Part shown: piece by piece, positions 16,795 through 23,580 of the stretch
Layout: each line of letters begins with the position of its first letter
Numbering within the stretch: the first letter of the stretch is position 1
Assembly (NCBI GenBank): GCA_018268465.1
Contig: JAFDWN010000029.1
Location: 1-49,845 of the forward strand
Reading direction: 5' to 3'
Source: Actinomycetota bacterium
Lineage (GTDB): Bacteria; Actinomycetota; Actinomycetes; Mycobacteriales; Mycobacteriaceae
DNA length: 49,845 nucleotides
Position numbers and translations under genes: made by a program
Notes under the pieces: generated by a model
Told to the model about the DNA's origin: nothing
Seen by the model: the letters and a program-made list of their open reading frames with translations, nothing else
The model's database searches: none

Positions 16795-17661
16795 TCAGGT
16801 CAGGTCGGTGAGGGCTTTGATGGCGGCCCGGCGTTTTCTGCGCAATTGGGCGGCCCAGTCGAGGTTCGGAGTTGGTAATTCCCCCCGAAGTGCCGTGGCG
16901 TGAACTGTCGCGCTGATGGCGCCGTGACCGGCGGCGGCGCGGCCGCCGAGGTGACCGCGGTCGGCGAAGGCGGCCAAGACGCTGTTGAAGAAGGCGAGCT
17001 GATAGTCGGTGGCGTGTGAGATCTGCACCCATGACTGCAGGCGGGTGCCGGCGGATAGGGCTTCGAACCCGAACACGCCCAGCGGGCTGTCTCCTTTGGC
17101 CTCGGTGTTCATCACCGGTGGCTCACTGGTGCTGGGCCGGTGATCGGCCAGATGGGTGTAGGACTCGGCGGTCATGCCACGAATGGCCGATGGAAGCGGC
17201 CCTCTGGGTGGTCGGGGCAAGATGTTGGCGAGCTCGGCGACCTCGGGTAGCACTTTGCTCACAGTTAGCAGTCCCGACATGACTCTGCCTGATGCGGCGC
17301 CACCAAAGACCGCGATCTGCGGAATCAACGTCTTCAGCGTGCGTTCCCGGTCATCGGTCATCGGTTTGTCGGTCTTTCCGAGGCGGCCGCCGTTGGTCAT
17401 TAGGTGAGCTGCCGGGATCGGCAGGGACTGTTCGTATTTGAGCACATCGGCGGTGAGATCCTCGCCGATACGGCGCAGTACACCGCGAAAACTGTTGCCC
17501 GACACCACCGGTACCCGGATCATGTCGCCGTCGGGTGTGATGATCTTTTCGCGACGAAACACGCTCACGGTGTCGGCGCGGCCGGAGGAGCGGTTCTGGC
17601 CGTGCACGATCGACGATAAGGCGACGATATCGATGTCGAAGCGGACTGTGTACAGCGTCAT
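16795..17661 (-). CDS. csf2: Type IV-B CRISPR-Cas Csf2 (Cas7 backbone)
   Basis: 288 residues. The RAMP-type N-terminus VRFDIDIVALSSIVHG is followed by RVPVVSGNSFRGVLRRIGED, the highly conserved Cas7-like SGNSFRGxLRR motif, then IAVFGGAASGRVMSGLL. The C-terminal region includes GAISATVHATAL. In type IV effectors Csf2 forms the helical backbone along the RNA; mycobacterial IV-B complexes have been reported as filaments holding heterogeneous RNA. The start overlaps the cas11 stop by 4 nt (17658-17661). Confidence 0.95.
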   Translation of the reverse strand: MTLYTVRFDIDIVALSSIVHGQNRSSGRADTVSVFRREKIITPDGDMIRVPVVSGNSFRGVLRRIGEDLTADVLKYEQSLPIPAAHLMTNGGRLGKTDKPMTDDRERTLKTLIPQIAVFGGAASGRVMSGLLTVSKVLPEVAELANILPRPPRGPLPSAIRGMTAESYTHLADHRPSTSEPPVMNTEAKGDSPLGVFGFEALSAGTRLQSWVQISHATDYQLAFFNSVLAAFADRGHLGGRAAAGHGAISATVHATALRGELPTPNLDWAAQLRRKRRAAIKALTDLT

Positions 17662-18092
17662 TTGGCGCTCCGCCTCGACGAGTTCTTCCGTTGCTCGGAG
17701 ACCGCCTCAGCGATGATCTGCACTCGCAGCAATAGAGCGTGAAGTCGATCGTGGAACGCTGTGATGACTTGAAGGGAGGGTTGGCGCAGCAGCATGGCCA
17801 ATTCGATGCGTCGTTCCTGGTTGCGCGGCGGGTCCGCTTCGAGTTCATGGGCAGCGGCTGACCACCAGTCGTCGAGAGAGTCGCTCTGGTAGGCGGCACG
17901 CAGTACCCGGGAGGGCAGTATGTCGGTCCAGTATGTCGCGCGGTGGTTGGCCACCCAGCTCTTGTCCCAGTTGATGGCGTAGTGCAAGTGCAGCAGCAGC
18001 CGTTCGGCGAGGTCGTCGGCGTCGTCGAGCGTGCCCAGCTCGGGGACTGCCGCCTGCCATATACGCGACGGCGGCAGGTCTTCAGCAGCCAT
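17658..18092 (-). CDS. cas11: Type IV-B CRISPR-Cas small subunit (Cas11)
   Basis: 144 residues, all helical: LDDADDLAERLLLHLHYAINW, WVANHRATYWTDILPSR, then LLRQPSLQVITAFHDRLHALLLRVQ. Size, helical content and position between csf1 and csf2 match the IV-B small subunit that lines the complex belly. Sequence identity in this family is low, so position and length carry the call. It is translationally coupled to csf2. Confidence 0.88.
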   Translation of the reverse strand: MAAEDLPPSRIWQAAVPELGTLDDADDLAERLLLHLHYAINWDKSWVANHRATYWTDILPSRVLRAAYQSDSLDDWWSAAAHELEADPPRNQERRIELAMLLRQPSLQVITAFHDRLHALLLRVQIIAEAVSEQRKNSSRRSAK

Positions 18093-18159
18093 GATCGCAA
18101 CTGTAACGGGAGATCGTCAGCGTTCTCGACAGCCCGTGGGGGACGAGACTAGGGATCCG

Positions 18160-18837
18160 TTAGAGCCGACGTCGCACAGGTTTGGGTCTGTCTCCCGGTA
18201 CGTCGGTGATCTCGCGCGCAGCCGCCCATAACATCGGGGTGGACCGCCACGAGGCGAACTGTACCCAGGCGTTGATGATGCGGGGCCAGTACTCCCGAGT
18301 TTGCCCGGTGATGAGTTTGGCCGGCGGCGCGTCACTCGTTAGCTGGGGCCATGTCGCTCCGACGGTGCCGCGGAGCCACACAAGGTCCGCCAGTCGCGCG
18401 GCGTCACTGGACTCCCAACGCAGAACGAGCTTGTCGATCGCCAGATGTCCCCACTGAGCGGTCGGCAAAAGGTAGCGACGTTTCAGCAGTGCGCGAACCG
18501 GCAGGACTGCGGCGCAGGTGTTGGCGAGCGGACCCGCGGTGAGAATCCCCAGCAGTCCGCGGCCGTCGGCATACTCCGTCACGGCGTGGCGGGTGATGAG
18601 CATTGGGACCTGGGTGGTCGGTAGGCGGTCATAGGCCCAGGCGCACGGCACGCACAATCGGCGCCACCCATACGGCCAGTCCTCGAAGCCGGTGAACTTG
18701 TCGCTGAGGATCCGGGAGGCCGTCACCGTCGGCCCCTCGGAGCCGCAGCGGGCGCAGCGGCCTGGGACAGGCGGGGGTGCATCGACGGAGGGTTTGCCCG
18801 CGATGATCCACGCTGCAGCGGCAGGATCGGTGTACAT
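18160..18837 (-). CDS. csf1: Type IV-B CRISPR-Cas Csf1 (Cas8-like large subunit)
   Basis: 225 residues from ATG 18837; the frame stays open to 18990, but the extra 51 residues are basic and look untranslated. A four-Cys zinc finger, GRCARCGSEG plus RLCVPCAWAYD about 45 residues later, is the diagnostic Csf1 feature. LLTKRR-type basic and Trp-rich segments follow (LLKRRYLLPTAQWGHLAIDK). Csf1 caps the complex in type IV systems. It leads the - strand operon, 67 nt before cas11, and is divergent from the ADP-ribosyltransferase operon. The 266-bp gap between them must hold both promoters. Confidence 0.9.
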   Translation of the reverse strand: MYTDPAAAAWIIAGKPSVDAPPPVPGRCARCGSEGPTVTASRILSDKFTGFEDWPYGWRRLCVPCAWAYDRLPTTQVPMLITRHAVTEYADGRGLLGILTAGPLANTCAAVLPVRALLKRRYLLPTAQWGHLAIDKLVLRWESSDAARLADLVWLRGTVGATWPQLTSDAPPAKLITGQTREYWPRIINAWVQFASWRSTPMLWAAAREITDVPGDRPKPVRRRL

Positions 18838-18979
18838 GCTGACCGCCACGATAAGAGGGTGATCGCTTTCCCGGTATGGCTTACTCTCAGGGGCACGAAA
18901 CAACCGCAGGGGTTGGGAGAGGGTGTCCCAGGGTGGCCTCGGAGCGGCCAGCAATAGCCGACTCCGGGGCCACCTCCTG

Positions 18980-19008
18980 TTTAACGTCACCCGGATCTTC
19001 TCTAGCCT
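18980..19008 (+). promoter_or_regulatory. Candidate promoter for the ART-CysH operon
   Basis: TTTAAC at 18980-18985 and TAGCCT at 19003-19008 are separated by 17 bp, a plausible -35/-10 pair for a mycobacterial housekeeping sigma factor. The transcript would have a ~90-nt leader containing a small ACCGTG...CACGGC hairpin. It is a match by eye only. Confidence 0.4.
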
Positions 19009-19103
19009 GAACGTTATGCACCGTGTTACCCCTGATCACGGCACCTTCCGATGGCGCCGCGACGGGCGTAACCCGGACAATGTAACGCCGGTGACGTGCC
19101 CAG

Positions 19104-20000
19104 GTGGAGCTGGTGGGCGCGAAAACCAATAGACCCAATCGAGAACGGGCACTCGTCGTCGATCCCGAAGCCGGCACGATCGGTGAACGCGAGGTGAAGG
19201 CCGCCCGCGAGATCGCCGCCGAGGTGATGGGGGAGCGGGACTTCCAACGGTTGAGTAACCGCATCACGGATGAGATCCGGGACACCGACACCTCGGCGAC
19301 CCGCGCCGCACGGGATCGTTACCGGTCGACGCCGCGCGATGTCAGTGCTGTTGAATCGCCGCGACTGCGCGGTGAGCTGCCGCCGCCCGGTGACTTCCGC
19401 TCCGCGCTAAGTGGTCGTCAACGCAAACTTCGGTCCGCTGTCAAGAACAAGGTCATGGCGTCTGCCCCGGCATCACAGCACCGGGCCATGGGAGCGATGA
19501 TCACCGATGAGAACCCAGACGAGTGGCGGCGGATCAACCGCGCCCTCCACGCCGGTGCAGGTGATGTGCAGCAGCTCGCTGACGCCGATCGGGCCACCGT
19601 GCAGCGACTCGATCGCACCATCCAGTCTTATGAGCGCCTCAACGACCGGACCCACCGGGTGTATGTCTCTATGCGACTACCTGACACACACCGTGATGTG
19701 ACGAGGCTGGAGGATCTGCCGGCCAATCTGCGACCAGGCTCTCTCGTTGCCTTCGACCAGTTCACGCTGAGCCGGCATAACCTGCACGAGATGGCCGGCC
19801 ACGACAGTTCGCGGTACGTGGTGTTCGAGATCGTCACGAGCCGCGGCATGTACCTCGGTCGCTCGGACAGCGTCGAGGACACAACACATCTGTTGCCGCG
19901 AGGGATGCAGTTCGCGGTGAAGTCCGCCGATTACGCGGTCTATGACAGCGGCGACGGCGGGTTCGGCGACCGTATCGTCGTGCAGTTGAAGGAGTGGTGA
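19104..20000 (+). CDS. Predicted ADP-ribosyltransferase (ART fold)
   Basis: 298 residues from GTG 19104 (GTG 19113 also possible). Residues 1-165 are helical and charged. The C-terminal ~120 residues read as an ART-exoenzyme fold: RVYVSMRLPD (first strand Arg region), LRPGSLVAFDQFTLSRHNL (in place of the usual G-x-x-v...F-S-T-S), GMYLGRSDSVEDTTHLLPRG (the ...E...LLPRGxxF motif) and IVVQLKE. The STS motif is degenerate (TLS), so activity is uncertain. It is followed after 2 nt by a small gene and then cysH, and faces away from csf1. An ART has not, to my knowledge, been described as a type IV-B partner. Confidence 0.6.
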   Translation: MELVGAKTNRPNRERALVVDPEAGTIGEREVKAAREIAAEVMGERDFQRLSNRITDEIRDTDTSATRAARDRYRSTPRDVSAVESPRLRGELPPPGDFRSALSGRQRKLRSAVKNKVMASAPASQHRAMGAMITDENPDEWRRINRALHAGAGDVQQLADADRATVQRLDRTIQSYERLNDRTHRVYVSMRLPDTHRDVTRLEDLPANLRPGSLVAFDQFTLSRHNLHEMAGHDSSRYVVFEIVTSRGMYLGRSDSVEDTTHLLPRGMQFAVKSADYAVYDSGDGGFGDRIVVQLKEW

Positions 20001-20002
20001 CC

Positions 20003-20419
20003 ATGGCGGACACATGGATCGTTCATCCCAACCGGCTAGAGCCCAGCGACGATGAACCCGGGCGCAACGGCCACTACCGGTCGGTGCAGCGTGCACCGAT
20101 CACTGACTCGACCTGTCTTGCCCGAGTTACGTTGCCGCAGCGTTTATCCCGACTCGCAGACGATGGCACGGGCACGATCACTTTCGCAGGGCTGGATTGG
20201 TATTTTGTGGTTGGGGCCGCTCGCATCTTCGCCCGCGAACGCCTCGGCGGCCAGGTGCCGCCCCCCTTCGGATTTCGACGTCAAGGAGTGTGGTGGTGGT
20301 GGGATAACACCACCACGACAGAGTCGATTCTGGAGACGCCCGAGGCCCTGGACTATGTCCGCGAGTACCTCGAAAAGGTATTCCCACGCATGCCCATCGA
20401 ACTTGTCGATCGACGATGA
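20003..20419 (+). CDS. Hypothetical protein between ART and CysH
   Basis: 138 residues from ATG 20003; GAAGGAG overlaps the end of the ART gene. Notable motifs are FAGLDWYFVVGAARIFARE and a Trp run (GVWWWWDNTTTTES), ending with LDYVREYLEKVFPRMPIEL. No known family. The 2-nt gap upstream and 4-nt overlap downstream tie it to both neighbours. An immunity or chaperone role for the ART is a guess from position. Confidence 0.65.
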   Translation: MADTWIVHPNRLEPSDDEPGRNGHYRSVQRAPITDSTCLARVTLPQRLSRLADDGTGTITFAGLDWYFVVGAARIFARERLGGQVPPPFGFRRQGVWWWWDNTTTTESILETPEALDYVREYLEKVFPRMPIELVDRR

Positions 20420-21252
20420 ATACGAGTCCCGGACTGGACATTCAGGCGCTGCGTCGGATCGCTGCCCGAAGGCGAGGGACAGCGACCTACGACCATCTGC
20501 TGCATCGGATTGCCGGGCACCTGGACACCCATGACGGGTTCGTCTCGTGGTCAGGTGGCAAGGACAGCACAGTCGTCGTCGACCTGGCCCGGCAAGTCGA
20601 CCCGAACATTCCCGTCGTGCATTTCGATAGTGGTCTGCAATTCCCGGAGACTGTCCGGTACATCGAGGAGCTGGCGCAGCGGTGGCGACTCAACCTGACC
20701 GTGATCGCAGCCGACCCGGATCTACTGACTTTGCTCATCGCCGGCGGCGGATTCGACCACAAGGCGCCAGACCGAGTACTGCGCGGCAGCCTTGCCGACA
20801 TCATGATCACCAGGCCCGCAGCGGCTGCCCATTCCCGCTTCGGCCGCGGCTCGATGTGGGGTGTTCGCTCGTCGGAGTCTCCCAGCCGGCGCATGCTGTA
20901 CCGAAGCAGGCTGTCGAGGGAAACAACGGCACACCAGGAGTATTCACGCGAAGGGGTCCGCGCGCAGTTCGGAGGCGTGGTGCGCCGCAATGACGGCACA
21001 GTAACCTTCGGGCCGATCTGGGATTGGCAGCGCGGACATGTCTTCGAATACCTCGCCGGCCGTGAAATCCCCGCCAACCCGATGTACGCCAAACTCGCCG
21101 CGTTAGGCATGCCCCCGCACCAGATCCGCGTCGACTCAATCATCGATGCCGCGCTACTTTCCAACGGGCACGTGTCCTGGCTGGCAAAAGGGTGGCCGAC
21201 GTTATTCGACCGTCTCGCCACCGCGTTACCTCGGCTCACTGAGTGGGTGTAG
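20416..21252 (+). CDS. cysH: CysH-like PAPS-reductase family protein of type IV-B CRISPR
   Basis: 278 residues; ATG 20416 overlaps the previous stop. The PP-loop SGGKDSTVVVDLARQ at residues ~40-55 binds the nucleotide. VVHFDSGLQFPETVRYIEEL is the typical second motif of the adenine nucleotide alpha hydrolase/PAPS reductase fold. The catalytic Cys-rich tail (ECGLH) of assimilatory reductases is absent, as in the CRISPR-linked group. CysH-like genes are the accepted hallmark accompanying type IV-B systems; their reaction there is unresolved. Here it is the last gene of a divergent operon rather than in line with csf genes. Confidence 0.92.
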   Translation: MNTSPGLDIQALRRIAARRRGTATYDHLLHRIAGHLDTHDGFVSWSGGKDSTVVVDLARQVDPNIPVVHFDSGLQFPETVRYIEELAQRWRLNLTVIAADPDLLTLLIAGGGFDHKAPDRVLRGSLADIMITRPAAAAHSRFGRGSMWGVRSSESPSRRMLYRSRLSRETTAHQEYSREGVRAQFGGVVRRNDGTVTFGPIWDWQRGHVFEYLAGREIPANPMYAKLAALGMPPHQIRVDSIIDAALLSNGHVSWLAKGWPTLFDRLATALPRLTEWV

Positions 21253-21272
21253 CGGATCACTGACCGGGGCCG

Positions 21273-21311
21273 TACCCTGGCTGATGTATGGGCAGGCCAC
21301 ACGGGCAGGCG
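21273..21311 (+). promoter_or_regulatory. Promoter -10 and 22-nt leader hairpin (subclass B)
   Basis: The -10-like TACCCT (21273-21278) is followed after 11 nt by GGGCAGGCCA-CACG-GGCAGGCG (21290-21311), one of six related hairpins in the window. The PafBC-type TTGTCRGTG box seen at the other copies is not recognisable. The element ends 15 nt before ATG 21327. Confidence 0.6.
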
Positions 21312-21326
21312 CCGAGGGGGAAATGC

Positions 21327-22190
21327 ATGACAACGGAGATGCCTGTCTTCAGTGGTGACGACGGGCGCGAGTACCTCTGGTCGGATCTCCTAGCTCGGCG
21401 ACTCGCACTTGGCCTGCAGACCGAAGAGTCCGCTCGCGCTATGAAGGTCTCCTACGAGGACTACGACGAGGTTGAGGAGGGCGACAAACCGCCCGAACCC
21501 CAGATGATCGAAAGTATTACTGCGATGGAACGATTCGTGGCGCAGGAAACAGATCTCGCCGTCGCCGCAGCCGAGGGAACAGTGGACAAAGTCGTCCAGT
21601 TGATTGCCCTCGCCGGCCAAGACGCCTTCGACCGCATGTACCCACACGCACGGACTCCGTGGGGAACGTCCTACCCATTCACTCTTCAACATGTCGCGAT
21701 CGGGCGCGCCGTCGGCGAGCTAAGCCGGCGCGGCATCGACGTCGAAGTCTACGGTGGCCAACAGGGCGATCGCCGGGTCGACCTGGCCGTCCGCCGGCAA
21801 GCCGTCGGCTTGCTCAAGACAATGGCCGGTGAACTGCTGGGGATCCCTCGCAAGCGGTACTACCGATGGGAGGCCGGCATCAAATGGGCACCCGGACGGG
21901 CAGGTGACCCGGCGGGATCTCCCGTGCCCGCTGGCCTGATCGCCGAGATGCAAGCCCTCGACGACTTCATCGTCATCACCGCCGCAGAGCTTCCGGTCGA
22001 GAACGTCGACGGTGTGAGCGTGGTCTACATGCTTGATGACCAAGCCGACTTCGAGCAGGTCTACCCGGAGGCGCGGACACTGCGCGACCGGATCCCGTAC
22101 CCGCTGCGGATTCACCGTGTCGCTGCAGCGCGACGTGCAAGCTCCCTGGCCTCCGCCGGCCATGACGTTCGCATCGCCGTCGAAGACTGA
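21327..22190 (+). CDS. Protein with two tandem YdiL/Aca2-like HTH domains
   Basis: 287 residues from ATG 21327, with GAGGGGG upstream. Two units of ~135 residues are internally homologous. Each begins with a helix-turn-helix-like stretch (LLARRLALGLQTEESARAM; LKTMAGELLGIPRKRYYRWE) and continues with DAFDRMYPHARTPWGTSYPF or DFEQVYPEARTLRDRIPYPL. Each ends with RGIDVEVY or AGHDVRIAV. The second HTH is closer to the YdiL/DUF1870/Aca2 consensus (LGIPRKRYYRWEAG). DNA binding and autoregulation are inferred. The upstream leader hairpin links it to the regulon at 26.9-46.3 kb. Confidence 0.65.
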   Translation: MTTEMPVFSGDDGREYLWSDLLARRLALGLQTEESARAMKVSYEDYDEVEEGDKPPEPQMIESITAMERFVAQETDLAVAAAEGTVDKVVQLIALAGQDAFDRMYPHARTPWGTSYPFTLQHVAIGRAVGELSRRGIDVEVYGGQQGDRRVDLAVRRQAVGLLKTMAGELLGIPRKRYYRWEAGIKWAPGRAGDPAGSPVPAGLIAEMQALDDFIVITAAELPVENVDGVSVVYMLDDQADFEQVYPEARTLRDRIPYPLRIHRVAAARRASSLASAGHDVRIAVED

Positions 22191-22515
22191 GAATGATTAC
22201 GTCGCGGGCCCGGCCCGGCTCCTCTGGAATCGGTGAGTCAGTACTGCCACGCTGGCACCATCACCGAATCGTCGCAGAATAAGCCGCCAGCTCCGCTGTG
22301 CATCGAGATCGACGAGTTGGCGCAAGTCGCCGTCCCTGCCGGCTCCGCTGAGCCTGCCGATCTGGAAGCCCACAGCCTCCGCCAAATCCTTGAACTCGCC
22401 CGAGCCCACCCGATTCGGATCGTTGCGGCCGGCGGACCGGTCACGCCGGTGCTCTGTAACCGTGAAGACGCAGGGTCACGTGACTTCGACGGCGCGCCAC
22501 GGAAACCACCCGAGC
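22191..22515 (+). other. Gene gap with one doubtful frame
   Basis: A + frame from GTG 22233 reads IEIDELAQVAVPAG and HSLRQILELARAHPIRIV and could encode a ~100-residue protein. However, it runs on through the terminator and into the opposite gene, has no ribosome site, and was not accepted as a gene. Confidence 0.3.
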
Positions 22516-22550
22516 AACAACAAGGGCGGCCCGAACCCGGAACCGCCCCT
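22516..22550 (-). terminator. Intrinsic terminator for the 22582 gene
   Basis: Read on the - strand, GGGCGG and CCGCCC enclose a GC-rich loop and are followed by TTGTTGTTG. It lies ~30 nt after the stop of the 22582-23109 gene. Confidence 0.6.
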
Positions 22551-22581
22551 GTCACATTCACCGTCGAAGTGACGGCCCGAT

Positions 22582-23109
22582 CTACGTCCAGCTCCGTACC
22601 TCGGCGCAGTGCCGTAGGAAGCCGATCGGAACGGTCGGTTGCAGAACGGACGGCTTCCACCCCGTTGCCTCCTGGATGAACCCGCCCTTGTCGCCCCGGC
22701 CCGGCCGCCACAGCTTGTCGGCGACCGGGATACGGTTCCAGTCGATCGGGCTGCCGTCGGCCGTCGACGTCGGCGGATCGAAGCTCGCGTCGTACCGACT
22801 CGGGTTGTCGGCGCCGTACTCACCGAAGGCAGGCGCCCCCTCGATGAACCCGGAACCCCGAACGAACCAACTGATCGTGACGAGGCCGGACACGATCACG
22901 CCACGCTTCTGCAGGTACTTGTCCCATTCCTGGAACAGGTCGTAGGCCGAGATCTCGTCGGGTGTGTACTCGTCGGAAATCGGGTCGCAGTCGGCCTCCC
23001 AGCCCCACCACAGCGGGAAGTCGCGGCGGGTGTAACCGGTGTCCAGTGCCACCACGTTCCAGCGGTTCTCGCCTTCCGTGTACGTGCTGCTCTGTTCTTC
23101 ATCGCTCAT
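22582..23109 (-). CDS. Hypothetical acidic protein
   Basis: 175 residues from ATG 23109. The product is acidic and Trp/Asp-rich (RWNVVALDTGYTRRDFPLWW, EISAYDLFQEWDKYLQ, PSRYDASFDPP, DKLWRPGRGDKGG). No transmembrane or enzymatic motif was seen and no family was recognised. Its start overlaps the end of the decayed protease-like frame upstream, so it may once have been its operon partner. Confidence 0.55.
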   Translation of the reverse strand: MSDEEQSSTYTEGENRWNVVALDTGYTRRDFPLWWGWEADCDPISDEYTPDEISAYDLFQEWDKYLQKRGVIVSGLVTISWFVRGSGFIEGAPAFGEYGADNPSRYDASFDPPTSTADGSPIDWNRIPVADKLWRPGRGDKGGFIQEATGWKPSVLQPTVPIGFLRHCAEVRSWT

Positions 23110-23580
23110 GTCCACATTCTCCCGCGGCTCTGCCCGCCGCCCTGTCACATTCAGCACCACAACCCGCTACGACGATCTGGCTTCCGCTCACGCTCACCGT
23201 CGGGCCGCACGTCACACGCTGTGTGGTCGCCCCACGAAACAGACGGGATCACCAACCCGCACCAGCTCCCTGACGCCCGCCACAGTCAGCACCCCGGCTA
23301 CCGGCCACCCGGCGATACGCGGCGTCGCGGCCGGACCCCAGATCGTCGCACCGTCCATCGCGGTGCCTTCAAGCCAGCTGCGCGCGCTGGTCGCCCGATC
23401 CGCCACGGCAAGCGAGGTGGACCCGCCGCTGTCGTCCGTCGCCAGCCGCATCGTGGTCGGACCCCCACCGTTCAGGCAGTGCCCAACCGTGATGAACCCA
23501 CTGCCGCACCCACCTTCGCGGCGGACGGCGGGACAACGCGGGTGAGGCTCCGCTGGCCCGTTCACCCGGGCTGCGCGCAT
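23099..23580 (-). pseudogene. Trypsin-like (S1-type) protease remnant
   Basis: The frame from 23580 contains GGCGSGFITVGHC (catalytic His in the TAGHC-like motif), TAMDGATIWGP (probable Asp) and RVGDPVCFVGR. It stops at about 23212. One base out of frame, CGPTVSVSGSQIVVAGCGAE continues to 23099, as expected for the end of such a protease, but the catalytic Gly-Asp-Ser-Gly segment is missing. The N-terminus is also absent: the fragment abuts the GHKL gene's 3' end. Confidence 0.45.

Noticed and set aside
22233-22679. 148-aa + frame after the YdiL-like gene
   Set aside because: Runs through a terminator hairpin and overlaps the 22582 gene; only its first ~70 residues look protein-like.
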